From: Flavipsychrobacter sp.
GTDB taxonomy: Bacteria; Bacteroidota; Bacteroidia; Chitinophagales; Chitinophagaceae
Assembly (NCBI GenBank): GCA_021155965.1
Contig: JAJNBJ010000006.1
Location: 98,115 to 162,114 of the forward strand
Length of the DNA stretch: 64,000 bases
Direction of reading: 5' to 3'
Within the stretch, counting starts at the first letter, position 1. Every line of letters begins with the position of its first letter. The position numbers and the translations under genes are program-made. Under the pieces are notes generated by a model, which was not told the origin of the DNA, did not search any database, and was given only the letters and a program-made list of their open reading frames with translations. Of this stretch, positions 42,527 through 52,426 are shown in pieces.

Positions 42527-43315
42527 ATGAAAATAAAAATGTACCAGGTTGATGCGTTCACAGAGAAACTCTTTGGCGGCAACCCTGCAGCAGTATGTAT
42601 TTTAGATAAGTGGCTTGATGAAGGCCTTATGCAAACTATAGGTGCTGAGAACAACCTTGCCGAAACAGCTTTTATTGTAAAGAACAGTACCGGTTACGAC
42701 ATAAGGTGGTTTACACCTGCTGTTGAGGTAGACCTTTGCGGGCATGCAACGCTGGCATCGGCCCATGTGGTGTTCAATTATCTTGGCCATGCTTCGGATG
42801 AGATCGTATTTACTTCTCCCCGTAGCGGCGTGCTTAAGGTGAAAAAGGATGGCAGCCTGCTAACGCTTGATTTTCCCACTGACGTTTTTCATAAAATAGA
42901 TGTGCCTAAATTCCTGGTAGATGGTCTTGGTGCTGTTCCTGATGAGGTGTATAAAGGCAAAACAGATTATATGGCCGTGTTCTCCTACCAGCATGAGATT
43001 GAAGCATTAAAGCCGGACTTTAAAAGCCTTGCCTTGCTGGGTGAAAGAGGTGTGATCGCTACCGCAAAAGGCGATGCTGTTGATTTTGTCTCCCGTTTCT
43101 TTGCGCCTCAATCAGGAATTGATGAAGACCCTGTCACAGGTTCCGCCCATACTACACTTACGCAATACTGGTCAAAAAAGTTGGGTAAGGATGAACTTTC
43201 GGCAATACAACTGTCTGCACGCAAAGGGCATTTGGCCTGCAAATTAATGGGGGACAGGGTGGCCATCAGCGGGCATGCAGTTACGTATCTTGTTGGTGAG
43301 ATAGAAATTGGATAA
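42527..43315 (+). CDS. PhzF-family isomerase/epimerase
   Basis: 262 residues of the diaminopimelate-epimerase-like PhzF fold. The opening MKIKMYQVDAFTEKLFGGNPAAVCIL and the catalytic glutamate in ENNLAETAFIVKN are standard, and the C-terminal GSAHTTLTQYWSKKLGKDEL (with an upstream DEDPVTG) is the second half of the duplicated fold. In phenazine producers PhzF isomerises trans-2,3-dihydro-3-hydroxyanthranilic acid; this organism shows no phenazine genes here, so another substrate is likely. It precedes the transporter gene by 30 bp. Confidence 0.92.
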   Translation: MKIKMYQVDAFTEKLFGGNPAAVCILDKWLDEGLMQTIGAENNLAETAFIVKNSTGYDIRWFTPAVEVDLCGHATLASAHVVFNYLGHASDEIVFTSPRSGVLKVKKDGSLLTLDFPTDVFHKIDVPKFLVDGLGAVPDEVYKGKTDYMAVFSYQHEIEALKPDFKSLALLGERGVIATAKGDAVDFVSRFFAPQSGIDEDPVTGSAHTTLTQYWSKKLGKDELSAIQLSARKGHLACKLMGDRVAISGHAVTYLVGEIEIG

Positions 43316-43345
43316 CAGGCACGATATTTAATATACTGTTACCGC

Positions 43346-44629
43346 ATGCCGAAGAACGGGAATAGTAAAAAAGGAATACTGAGATTTTTCAAAAAACTTG
43401 GCCCGGGCCTTATTACCGGCGCCAGCGATGACGACCCGTCAGGCATAACCACTTATACACAGGCAGGGGCACGATATGGATATGCTACCCTCTGGACGGC
43501 ATGGGCCACCCTGCCCCTGATGGCTGCGATACAGGAGATGTGCGCCCGTATCGGCATGGCTTCAAAAAAGGGATTAACAAGCGTACTGAAGCAGTATTAT
43601 CCTAAATGGGTCCTTTATGTGATGGTGGTTTTCAGTGTTCCGGCTATTATATTGAATATCGGCGCTGATATCGCAGGTATGGGCGCAGTGGCTAATCTTG
43701 TTTTCCCGGAGGTATCAACTCCATATTTCAGCATAGGGTTCACCATTATTTTACTGGGCTGCATAGTGTTTTTCTCATATCGCCGTATCGCCAACATACT
43801 CAAGTATCTTACCGTTGTATTGCTCGTTTACCTTGTTGTGCCATTTTTTGCACAGAACGATATTATGGCTATAATAAAATCAACATTGATACCCCACATT
43901 GAATTTAATAAGGAGTTTCTCGGAATATTAGTTGGTATCCTGGGTACAACCATTTCTCCTTATTTGTTCTTTTGGCAGGCAGATATGGAAGTGGAAGAGC
44001 TAAAGGAAAAACAGCAGCGAAAAGGGCTGCCTGTGCTATTTGCAAGCACGCGAGCATATCACAATATGGAGGCAGATGTGAATTTTGGTATGTCGTTCTC
44101 AACGCTTGTCATGTTCTTTATTATTCTTACGGCGGGATCGGTGCTTTTTGGCGGGGGCATTCATAAAATAGAAACGGTGAAGCAGGCTGCCGAAGCATTA
44201 AGACCACTTGCGGGGGATATGGCCTACTATCTTTTTGCATTGGGCGTGATCGGTACAGGTTTTCTTGCAATACCTGTGCTGGCGGGCTCTGTAGCTTATA
44301 TTTTTTCGGAGGCTTTTGGATTAGAAGTGGGGCTGAACAAAAAATACTATGAAGCCAGGGGTTTTTATGTAATTATCGCGGTTTCGCTTATTGCGGGCCT
44401 TGCGCTGAACTACCTGGGTATAAGCCCGGTAAAAGCGCTGCTGTATGCAGCGATCTTATATGGATTGACCGCTCCTGTTATCATTGCTATCATATTGCAC
44501 ATCTGCAACAGCAAAAAGATAATGAAGGAGCATACTAACAAAATACGGGCGAATATCCTGGGAGGGATTACTTTTTTGCTCATGACAGCCGCCGCGATAG
44601 CGTTGCTATATTTTCAGTTCGCTGCATAA
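43346..44629 (+). CDS. Divergent Nramp-family metal transporter
   Basis: 427 residues with about eleven membrane helices in the LeuT-like Nramp fold. TM1 has DPSGITTYTQAGARYGYATLWTAW, where the usual Nramp metal site reads DPGN; in TM6 the usual MPHN-type segment is replaced by ILGTTISPYLFFWQADMEVEE. Both metal-binding motifs therefore differ from the Mn/Fe carriers, as in Nramp-related groups with other metal selectivity. Substrate is uncertain. It lies downstream of the PhzF gene in the same direction. Confidence 0.85.
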   Translation: MPKNGNSKKGILRFFKKLGPGLITGASDDDPSGITTYTQAGARYGYATLWTAWATLPLMAAIQEMCARIGMASKKGLTSVLKQYYPKWVLYVMVVFSVPAIILNIGADIAGMGAVANLVFPEVSTPYFSIGFTIILLGCIVFFSYRRIANILKYLTVVLLVYLVVPFFAQNDIMAIIKSTLIPHIEFNKEFLGILVGILGTTISPYLFFWQADMEVEELKEKQQRKGLPVLFASTRAYHNMEADVNFGMSFSTLVMFFIILTAGSVLFGGGIHKIETVKQAAEALRPLAGDMAYYLFALGVIGTGFLAIPVLAGSVAYIFSEAFGLEVGLNKKYYEARGFYVIIAVSLIAGLALNYLGISPVKALLYAAILYGLTAPVIIAIILHICNSKKIMKEHTNKIRANILGGITFLLMTAAAIALLYFQFAA

Positions 44630-44771
44630 ACCAATGATAATTTTGCAGTTGCACGGTGCTGGCTACCATAAAGCGCCAGATATTAGCATTTTTTAGTAAC
44701 TTGTATAGCTAAACTGAATTATTTTATGCATGGGCAACAATATTTGTTCATGCCTCGTTATATAGCTTGTT

Positions 44772-47700
44772 ATGGTCAGAACTCTATATTGTTTAATTGT
44801 CATTTCCTGTCTTTTTATTGCTGCCAATACCCTCGGGCAAGGTACCCACACTGTTTATTTGCATACCGGTGCAGTAACTATTCCTTCAAATGCTGCCGCA
44901 TGGATAGATAGCACTGCTGCACAAAGGGAGCCTGTGCAGGCAATTGTGCATTTTTCTGCTTTGCCCACGGAAGAGCAAAAGAAGGCTATGCAACAAAATG
45001 GCATTACGCTTATAGACTATATACCCGACAATGCCTACACAGCTATTGTGTATCCCCCGTTAGACAAAGAAATTCTCCTCTCTTTCCCGGTTTATGGATT
45101 TGCGAATGCGAGGCCCGAGTGGAAAGTAAGCAGCTATGTGTGGAATGAAGTAGCTATGGGCAACAATGAAGTGGAAATACTGGTTTCGTTTGCCCGGGAC
45201 CTAAGCAAAGATGCCATTCAGCAGTTTGTTACCACAATGGGGGGCAAAATAAAGAACGGCAAGCTGGATAAGTATGGCGCATACAATGTTGCCATTACTG
45301 CTGCGCGGATACGCTCTTTGGCACAATGGTATGGCGTGCGCTACATAAGCCCGGTGACGGAGATAGAACCGCTTGACCTGAAGGCCCGGCCTGTGGTAAA
45401 GGGCAATGTAGCTGCTGCATCGCCGGTATTTGGCGGTTATGGGCTTACAGGCGACAGCGTAACGGTTGGCGTGGGTGATGATTGCTCCGGTATTTATCAT
45501 GCAGACCTCAAAGACCGTATCAGGAACTATAACCCGGCGGCAATGGGTAAGCATGGTGCGCACGTGAACGGCATTGTGGGCGGTGCAGGAAATATAGATC
45601 CATTTGGCGTGGGTATGGCAACAAAGGTCTCCCTCATAGATTTCCTCTATGATCTTGTGTTACCATCCACAGGCACCATGTACATGAATTATAACATGAC
45701 GCTCACTAATAACTCATACACCATAGTAGCGCATAACTGTACTTATCATGGCTCGTACGATGTTTATTCCAATTTCCTGGATTCGCTTGCATTGCAATAT
45801 CCCTATGTGCTGCATGTATTTGCATCGGGTAACGATGGTTATGCCACCTGCCCGCCATACCCGCAGGGGTTTGCAACCATCGGAGGGGGCTTTCAGCCGG
45901 CAAAGAATATTATAGTTGTAGGCAGTGTGCTTGACGGTATGCTGCAATCTCCCGATGAATCGCGTGGCCCAATGAAGGATGGCCGTATCAAGCCCGAGAT
46001 CACTGCTGTGGGCGTGATACCGTGGTCCACGATCCTGGAAGATGACTACGGATATGCGGCTGGGACCAGCATGGCGTCTCCCCAGGTAGTGGGCGGGCTT
46101 GCCATGCTGACACAGCGATACAAGAACCTGCACAGCGGTGCGCAGCCCTATGGCGATATCCTGAAAACAATAGCGCTGAACGGCGCAATGGACTATGGCA
46201 ATCCCGGGCCTGATTACACTTACGGTTTCGGTATCATGGATATGTACCGGTCACTGCAAATACTGGATAATAACCACTACTATACAAACAACATTAATCA
46301 TGGAGATTCCCAGGCAACGGTTATCACCGTACCTCCTAATACAGCACAGTTGAAAGTAATGCTTTGCTGGAACGATATGCCTGCAAGCCCCGCATCATCG
46401 AAGCAAATAGTGAACGATCTTGATCTTTCCGTTGCTGATGTATCGGGGAATATTCGCAGGCCGCTGGTACTCGATCACACACCTGCAAATGTGAACAGCA
46501 TAGCTACAGAAAAGGCGGACCACCTGAACAATACTGAGCAGGTGACCATAACCAACCCTGTGCCGGGTACCTATACTATTAAAACAAAGGCTTATAATGT
46601 GCCACGCGGGCCGCAGCGTTTTGTTGTGGCATACGACATTATCCCGCGTGGGCTGCAGCTCACACATCCTATTGGTGGTGAACAAGTGTCGAATGGCACA
46701 ACACCGTTCGACAGCATACGTGTTTTCTTTGATGCGGTGGGCGAAGGCAACACATTCAAGGTTGAATTTTCGGAGAATGATGGTAGCAGCTGGACAACCA
46801 TCTCAGAAAATGTGCCTGCGCATATACGGTATGCCGGCTTTTATGGCACTGGCGTCAATTCAGGCAAATGCAGGGTGCGTGTTTCCCGGAACGGGACTTC
46901 GGAAACACAGACATCGGGCAGGTTTACTATCAACCAGCAGCCTGTGGTGGTGCTTGATACAGCGCAATGCCCCGGTTATGTCAACATTCACTGGTCTCCC
47001 ATTCCCAATGCTACGTCGTACTATTTGTTGAAAAAAGTTGGTAAGTATATGCAAGTGATAGATTCTACTGCCGATACTGCCTATACATTCAGCAATATGC
47101 CGCTAACGGCAAAATCTTATGTAGCGGTGCAGCCTGTTATAGATGGTGGCCCCGGTTACCGTAGCAAAGCAGCCATTGTTATAGCCAATACCGGTAGTTG
47201 CACCAAGCCGGTATCCAATGGCGACCTGATGGTTGAAGCGCTGGCATCGCCTAATGCGGGACGGCAGTTCACCAATTCAGCATTCACCGCAGGTTCTGTA
47301 GTGAAGGTGAGGGTCCGGGATATGTATGCTGCGGCGTGCAATAACTATATTTTCTCTTACAAAGTTAACGCCGGTATATGGCAAACGTTGGTAAGCCCGA
47401 TGCCCATTCCCGCTAATGGCATTGCCGATGTAAGTATTGCAGGGCTGCCGCTAACAACTTTAGGAGCCTATAACATCACAGTAGCCATCCAAAACCTGGA
47501 TGTGACAGATCCGCAGCAGGGCAATGATTCACTCTCCTTCACTATCAGGAGTTTGCCGAACGATACTGTTAATCTTTCTGCCCCATTTACAGATGGTTTT
47601 GAGACGATGCCCATCTTTGAAGTTACTGGTGACTCTATGGGGCTCTCCCCCAATGGCCGTTGGGATTTTTTCAGTAATGATGAGTTTGGCAGGCTGCGTT

Positions 47701-50396
47701 CGTTCATTGACATTGAAATGGGTATTACGGGGACAAGGTCAGTGCATATGGATGAGATACACGATGTGCCTGCGGGCAGCAAAAATACTTTTACAGGCAC
47801 ATTCAACCTGGATAATTATGATACAGCTGCTGCCGAGATACGAATGGATTTCGACTATATGCTGCATGGCATACCAAAATCGCCCGATGGTAATGTAGTA
47901 TCAGTACGCGCCTATGATACACTGCCATGGAACCCAATACATTTTTACGACCTTGCTGCGTATCCCGGCACTTTAACCACAGTCAAATCGCTATCACTGA
48001 CTGATGCAGTTAGGTTAAGTGGCAGCAACTTCTCAACTGCCTGCCAGGTGTCATTCGGGCAGAACGATACTTCGCTTATTGCAACGGAGGCGTATGGTAA
48101 CGGCATTACCATTGATAATTTCAGGATGTACACGGTTGTGAATGATATAGCGCTGGTGAGCATTTTATCGCCCGTGCAGGCAAATTGCGGGCTGGCATCG
48201 CCGCAGCCGCTGACGGTAAAAGTGCATAATGGCGTGAACTATACTTTACATAACGTACAGTTGTTTTATAATGTTGATGGCGGTCCAACCGTTATGGAAA
48301 CTATAGATTCTATTCGCGGCAAAGCTGATATGGTATATCAATTTATACAGAAAGTGAGCATGGCGGGAGGCGCCACTCATAATTTGAACGTTTGGGTAAA
48401 AGTGGCAGGGGACAGTTACATTGGGAATGACAGCATCAATAATTACTTCTTCCGTAACAGCCCCATTGTTTCTTCCTTCCCTTACCTGCAGGATTTTGAA
48501 CAGAATGACGGAGGTTTTTATAGTGTAGGGTTTAAGAACTCATGGCAGTATGGTACACCAGCGGCTGCAAGGATAAAAAAAGCCGCAAGTGGTGCAAAGG
48601 CATGGAAAACAAGCCTTACAGGCAGCTATAATAACCTGGAGCTGTCTTACCTGTACTCGCCATGCTTCGATATTTCAGGGCTTACCAACCCTATGCTCAG
48701 TTTCAGTTCGGCTATGGACATAGAGAACTGCGGCAACATTCTGTGCGATGCAGCTTATGTGGAAGTTTCTTTTGATGGCAATACTTGGACAAAGCTGGGA
48801 TCAGTAGGGCAGGGTACTAATTGGTACGATTCCACTTTCAATCTCTGGAATACCGAAGGCTTCACGCGCTGGCATGTGACATCTATACCGTTAACCAATC
48901 CAGGTTCGGGTGTTATTGTCCGTTTCCGTTTTGTGCTGTCTACCGATCCCGGGGTCATCAATGAAGGTGTGGCTATAGATGATATACATATTTTTGACCG
49001 TGCCCGTACTATACTTCCTGCAACAGATGTAACAACTGCAACCAATGGTTTATCGGGCACTGCATGGAACGACTTTTCGCTTGCCAACCAGGTACTTGCT
49101 TCTGTGCAGCCCGGTGGACAGAACATCAGCAATACAGCAGTTACACTATATGAGCAGGATACATTGTCCAATCGCAGTTCCACGCAATATACCATGCCCC
49201 GCAGCTATACTATTAAAGCCGGACAGGAACCAGATAGCATGGGTGTGCGCCTGTATCTTACAGATGAGGAGTTTGTGAAAGTTGTTAATGATACACTATG
49301 TCCGTCCTGCACTGATCCTGCAGATGCTTATTCGCTCGGTATTACGCAGTATATGAACAAGAACAACGCAATGGCGGAGAATGGCACGCTGAAAGACGAT
49401 ACAGGAGGTGTATTCACATACCACCCGTACAAAAAGGTGAAATGGGTGCCATACGACAATGGTTACTATGCCGAAATAAAAGCTAAACCATTCTCAGAAT
49501 ATTGGTTCAATGATGGTGGCCCTACGGGTGAATTTCACGTAGCAGAAGACTATCTCAGTTTCTTTGCTTACCGCAAGGGTACCTATGCCGTCAATACCTG
49601 GTATTCCAAAATAGATTCTTTCGTCAATATTTATACGCCCGAATGGTCTATTGACAGCATTAATTTCGCCACAATATTGGATACCCCGGCTCTCCATCGT
49701 AAAGAAGCGGCGTACTCTATCGATGACTATGTGAACTTCACCAAATACGAAGTGTTCTGGTTCCGGCTCAGGTGGACGATGACAGGGAAAGAAGGCTTTT
49801 ACTACTCGCCTATACGCCGTGTGGGCAGGGGAGATTCCGCAAGCACCATGATCACTTTTGATGCAAAGATGGTCAGTCGAAGCGATGTGCTGCTGACATG
49901 GAATTCTAAGGTAGACGTGGCCGTAAAACATTATGTGCTGGACCGGGCAAAGAACAGTGGTGAGTTCGTTAATGTAGGCAATGTAAACTCTCTCCGAGGT
50001 ATTGACCAGGGATATTCCTATGTTGACAATCCGCCATCGGGATTGCCAACAGGTACAATGCTTCACTATAGACTCACAGCGGTATTTGAAGATGGCACAA
50101 TCCTTGTGCTGCCAATACGCACGGTTGAATGGGTGGATAAAAATGCTGTAACCAATGCGTATCCAAACCCTACGCGCAATGGCGCCCTAACTATAGACTG
50201 GCAGGCTGATGCAGGCAGTGTACTTAAATTGTCTTTGGCTGATGTAACAGGCAGGCGGATATTTGAAACAACAGCCACCGCGACACAATGGAATAATACC
50301 ACCACCATTCAAACCCTCAGTTTCCCCCGGGGTATGTATTTTATGACAATGTTCATAGATGATAGGAAATACGTGATGAAGGTAGTATATGAATAG
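44772..50396 (+). CDS. Giant S8-family (subtilisin) T9SS exported protein
   Basis: 1874 residues with signal peptide MVRTLYCLIVISCLFIAANTLGQ. A propeptide-like domain (VHFSALPTEEQKKAM and DAIQQFVTTMGGKIKNGKL) precedes the subtilase domain, with the catalytic Asp in VGVGDDCSGIYHADLKDR (about 235), His in GKHGAHVNGIVGG (about 262) and Ser in YAAGTSMASPQVVGG (about 433). After that come a jelly-roll domain, fibronectin/adhesin-like repeats and cleaved-adhesin-like domains (SFPYLQDFEQNDGGFYSVGF, AIDDIHIFDR), and a type A sorting domain (NAYPNPTRNGALTIDWQ, GMYFMTMFIDDRKYVMKV). A secreted or surface protease is expected. It has its own terminator. Confidence 0.95.
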   Translation: MVRTLYCLIVISCLFIAANTLGQGTHTVYLHTGAVTIPSNAAAWIDSTAAQREPVQAIVHFSALPTEEQKKAMQQNGITLIDYIPDNAYTAIVYPPLDKEILLSFPVYGFANARPEWKVSSYVWNEVAMGNNEVEILVSFARDLSKDAIQQFVTTMGGKIKNGKLDKYGAYNVAITAARIRSLAQWYGVRYISPVTEIEPLDLKARPVVKGNVAAASPVFGGYGLTGDSVTVGVGDDCSGIYHADLKDRIRNYNPAAMGKHGAHVNGIVGGAGNIDPFGVGMATKVSLIDFLYDLVLPSTGTMYMNYNMTLTNNSYTIVAHNCTYHGSYDVYSNFLDSLALQYPYVLHVFASGNDGYATCPPYPQGFATIGGGFQPAKNIIVVGSVLDGMLQSPDESRGPMKDGRIKPEITAVGVIPWSTILEDDYGYAAGTSMASPQVVGGLAMLTQRYKNLHSGAQPYGDILKTIALNGAMDYGNPGPDYTYGFGIMDMYRSLQILDNNHYYTNNINHGDSQATVITVPPNTAQLKVMLCWNDMPASPASSKQIVNDLDLSVADVSGNIRRPLVLDHTPANVNSIATEKADHLNNTEQVTITNPVPGTYTIKTKAYNVPRGPQRFVVAYDIIPRGLQLTHPIGGEQVSNGTTPFDSIRVFFDAVGEGNTFKVEFSENDGSSWTTISENVPAHIRYAGFYGTGVNSGKCRVRVSRNGTSETQTSGRFTINQQPVVVLDTAQCPGYVNIHWSPIPNATSYYLLKKVGKYMQVIDSTADTAYTFSNMPLTAKSYVAVQPVIDGGPGYRSKAAIVIANTGSCTKPVSNGDLMVEALASPNAGRQFTNSAFTAGSVVKVRVRDMYAAACNNYIFSYKVNAGIWQTLVSPMPIPANGIADVSIAGLPLTTLGAYNITVAIQNLDVTDPQQGNDSLSFTIRSLPNDTVNLSAPFTDGFETMPIFEVTGDSMGLSPNGRWDFFSNDEFGRLRSFIDIEMGITGTRSVHMDEIHDVPAGSKNTFTGTFNLDNYDTAAAEIRMDFDYMLHGIPKSPDGNVVSVRAYDTLPWNPIHFYDLAAYPGTLTTVKSLSLTDAVRLSGSNFSTACQVSFGQNDTSLIATEAYGNGITIDNFRMYTVVNDIALVSILSPVQANCGLASPQPLTVKVHNGVNYTLHNVQLFYNVDGGPTVMETIDSIRGKADMVYQFIQKVSMAGGATHNLNVWVKVAGDSYIGNDSINNYFFRNSPIVSSFPYLQDFEQNDGGFYSVGFKNSWQYGTPAAARIKKAASGAKAWKTSLTGSYNNLELSYLYSPCFDISGLTNPMLSFSSAMDIENCGNILCDAAYVEVSFDGNTWTKLGSVGQGTNWYDSTFNLWNTEGFTRWHVTSIPLTNPGSGVIVRFRFVLSTDPGVINEGVAIDDIHIFDRARTILPATDVTTATNGLSGTAWNDFSLANQVLASVQPGGQNISNTAVTLYEQDTLSNRSSTQYTMPRSYTIKAGQEPDSMGVRLYLTDEEFVKVVNDTLCPSCTDPADAYSLGITQYMNKNNAMAENGTLKDDTGGVFTYHPYKKVKWVPYDNGYYAEIKAKPFSEYWFNDGGPTGEFHVAEDYLSFFAYRKGTYAVNTWYSKIDSFVNIYTPEWSIDSINFATILDTPALHRKEAAYSIDDYVNFTKYEVFWFRLRWTMTGKEGFYYSPIRRVGRGDSASTMITFDAKMVSRSDVLLTWNSKVDVAVKHYVLDRAKNSGEFVNVGNVNSLRGIDQGYSYVDNPPSGLPTGTMLHYRLTAVFEDGTILVLPIRTVEWVDKNAVTNAYPNPTRNGALTIDWQADAGSVLKLSLADVTGRRIFETTATATQWNNTTTIQTLSFPRGMYFMTMFIDDRKYVMKVVYE

Positions 50397-50410
50397 TTAA
50401 GCTAATAAAA

Positions 50411-50445
50411 GAAACAGCCCCGGTTTTGCCGGGGCTGTTTCTTTT
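50411..50445 (+). terminator. Strong terminator after the subtilase gene
   Basis: A 13-bp perfect stem, GAAACAGCCCCGG with CCGGGGCTGTTTC around TTTTG, followed by TTTT. It begins 14 bp after the subtilase stop codon and precedes a TTTTATC repeat. Confidence 0.92.
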
Positions 50446-50464
50446 ATCTTTTATCTTTTATCAT

Positions 50465-52111
50465 TTATCGGTCTCGTCCTCTTCCACCACGATCATTCTG
50501 GCGGGGCGCCTGTTGTGGTGGCTGGCTTTGTTGTTGCTGGCGGCCACGGTCCATTTGTGGTTGGCGTTGCTGCTGTTGTTGTCTTTGGATATCCATGTTT
50601 CTCTGTTGCTGCTGGCGATCACGCTCTACTTGCTGTTGCCTCTGCATTTCAGCATTCCTTTGTTGTTGCTGCGCTCGTTCCATCTGCTGGCGCTGTTGGT
50701 TATCGCGTTGCTGCTGTTCCTGCCTTCCGCGCTCCATCTGCTGCTGCCTTTGCATTTCAACATTTCGTTGTTGCTGCTGGCGATCACGATCTACCTGTTG
50801 TTGCCTTTGCATTTCCACGTTCCTCTGTTGCTGCTGGCGATCACGATCTACCTGTTGCTGCCTTTGATAGTCACGCTGCTGCTGTTCCTGCCTGCCACGC
50901 TCCATTTGTTGCTGGCGTTGCTGGTTATCACGTTGCTGCTGTTCCTGCCTTCCACGGTCCATTTGCTGCTGGCGTTGCTGGTTATCACGTTGCTGCTGTT
51001 CTTGCCTACCACGGTCGATTTGCTGCTGGCGTTGCTGGTTATCACGCTGCTGTTGTTCCTGCCTGCCACGGTTGATTTGCTGCTGGCGTTGCTGGTTATC
51101 GCGTTGCTGTTGTTCCTGTCTTCCACGATCCATTTGCTGCTGACGTTGCTGGTTATCACGTTGCTGATCTTGTCTTCCACGTTCTACCTGCTGTTGCCTT
51201 TGGTTATCGCGTTGCTGATCCTGCCTTCCACGCTCCACTTGTTGTTGCCTCATTTCCGGGTTTTGCCTGATATCCTGCCTGAATTGTGGCCGCCTGTTAC
51301 GGTCAGTATTAGTGGCCGCTTGTGGTTTGCCTATCTGCCTCGGAGCCTGTATCACCTGTTGAGGACGGGCATTATCCCTGGTGCCCCTATCCACCCTCGG
51401 ACGGTAAACATTTAACCTGTTACCGGCAATTACCGGTGCTCCGGGCCTGCTGTGGTGCGACAGATTATATACCTGCACCGGCTGGCGGGTGATGCGTTCC
51501 ACCTGCTCACGGCGCGGGCCGTAGTTATATCGTACACGTGTGCTGTTGTCTACATAGTAGTTATTGATCACAGTGGTCTGGCGGATGTACGTCCTGTTAT
51601 ACGATGGCCCCCTCCAGTAGTTGAAGCAATCCCTGCGGTACATATAAGTAGGCTGCACAAATACCCACCAGCTTTCCGGGCAGTTATAGCCCATGGTAAT
51701 ACTAACACTTGGACCCAATGGAGCCCAGCCGCAATAGCCGTTGCCATAACGCCAGCTTACCCATGCAGGCGCCCATTCATAGCCGGGTATCCATACCCAG
51801 CCATAGTAGGGGTCGTAGGTCCAGCGGCCATAGTGATAAACCGCCCAGCCCCACGGGTCATCCGACATCCACGCATTACCGTAGTTGGTCATGGCCCAGT
51901 AACCGCGGCTGCCATACGGGCGGAAGTCGCCCTCTTCGTTAGGCACCCATACATAGCCATAATCAGGGTCGTATACCCACTCACCGTAAGGGGCAAGATT
52001 ATCATAAAACATCTGGAACGATACGGTCACATCCTGGGCATGGGACCTCTGTCCAATATTTACCACCAGCAACATGCTGAATAATGATATGCCCAACAGT
52101 AATTTTTTCAT
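50465..52111 (-). CDS. DUF6600-type exported protein with Q/R-rich repeat tail
   Basis: 548 residues with signal peptide MKKLLLGISLFSMLLVVNIGQRSHA. Residues about 28-200 are Trp/Tyr/Gly-rich, with the repeated pattern of NLAPYGEWVYDPDYGYVWVP and SDDPWGWAVYHYGRWTYDP, as in DUF6600 proteins. From about 290 to the end there is a low-complexity, basic tail rich in Gln and Arg, including about six units of a 19-residue repeat (RQQQMDRGRQEQQQRDN). It is a surface or periplasmic protein of unknown function; the tail could bind nucleic acid or polyanions. It converges with the subtilase gene. Confidence 0.85.
   Translation of the reverse strand: MKKLLLGISLFSMLLVVNIGQRSHAQDVTVSFQMFYDNLAPYGEWVYDPDYGYVWVPNEEGDFRPYGSRGYWAMTNYGNAWMSDDPWGWAVYHYGRWTYDPYYGWVWIPGYEWAPAWVSWRYGNGYCGWAPLGPSVSITMGYNCPESWWVFVQPTYMYRRDCFNYWRGPSYNRTYIRQTTVINNYYVDNSTRVRYNYGPRREQVERITRQPVQVYNLSHHSRPGAPVIAGNRLNVYRPRVDRGTRDNARPQQVIQAPRQIGKPQAATNTDRNRRPQFRQDIRQNPEMRQQQVERGRQDQQRDNQRQQQVERGRQDQQRDNQQRQQQMDRGRQEQQQRDNQQRQQQINRGRQEQQQRDNQQRQQQIDRGRQEQQQRDNQQRQQQMDRGRQEQQQRDNQQRQQQMERGRQEQQQRDYQRQQQVDRDRQQQQRNVEMQRQQQVDRDRQQQQRNVEMQRQQQMERGRQEQQQRDNQQRQQMERAQQQQRNAEMQRQQQVERDRQQQQRNMDIQRQQQQQRQPQMDRGRQQQQSQPPQQAPRQNDRGGRGRDR
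50880..51220 (-). repeat. 57-bp tandem repeat in the DUF6600 gene
   Basis: A unit of 57 bp (19 codons), containing on the plus strand CTGCTGGCGTTGCTGGTTAT, recurs about six times with small changes, with more decayed copies on both sides. It encodes the Q/R-rich units, and all units keep the reading frame. Confidence 0.85.
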
Positions 52112-52426
52112 CTGAGTAGTTTTTGAGTTTCTATCCGGTTGCTACCGGCAAATATTGTTTTGTGGTTAATAACACAATCACCTATCCAATATCCGCTCCA
52201 ATTTTATCTAAAGGTATGTTAACTCTTTCTTTGTGAAGCTGTTTTACATCAGTTGTATGGAAAAATGATGCCATTAAATTATTGAAAACCATCATTTTAC
52301 CAAGATAGGTATGTGCCGTTTAATATATTGCTGGTTAACAGTAATTTATGAGAGGATGGCGTAATGGAAAACGCAGCAGAAGGAGGCAGGGGTAAGGCAT
52401 CTAATTCATGAAGGGAGCGTGATTAT
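52112..52426. other. Non-coding region upstream of the DUF6600 gene
   Basis: About 315 bp with no gene. On the minus strand a TACCTTTAG sequence (52216-52208), about 95 bp before the DUF6600 start, is a possible -7 box. Nothing else stands out. Confidence 0.5.

Noticed and set aside
50426..51415. Long rightward frame of 329 codons opposite the DUF6600 gene
   Set aside because: It is the complement of the Q/R-rich tandem repeat, whose CAG/CAA triplets give Leu-rich open frames on the other strand. The leftward frame has a signal peptide and a known domain.
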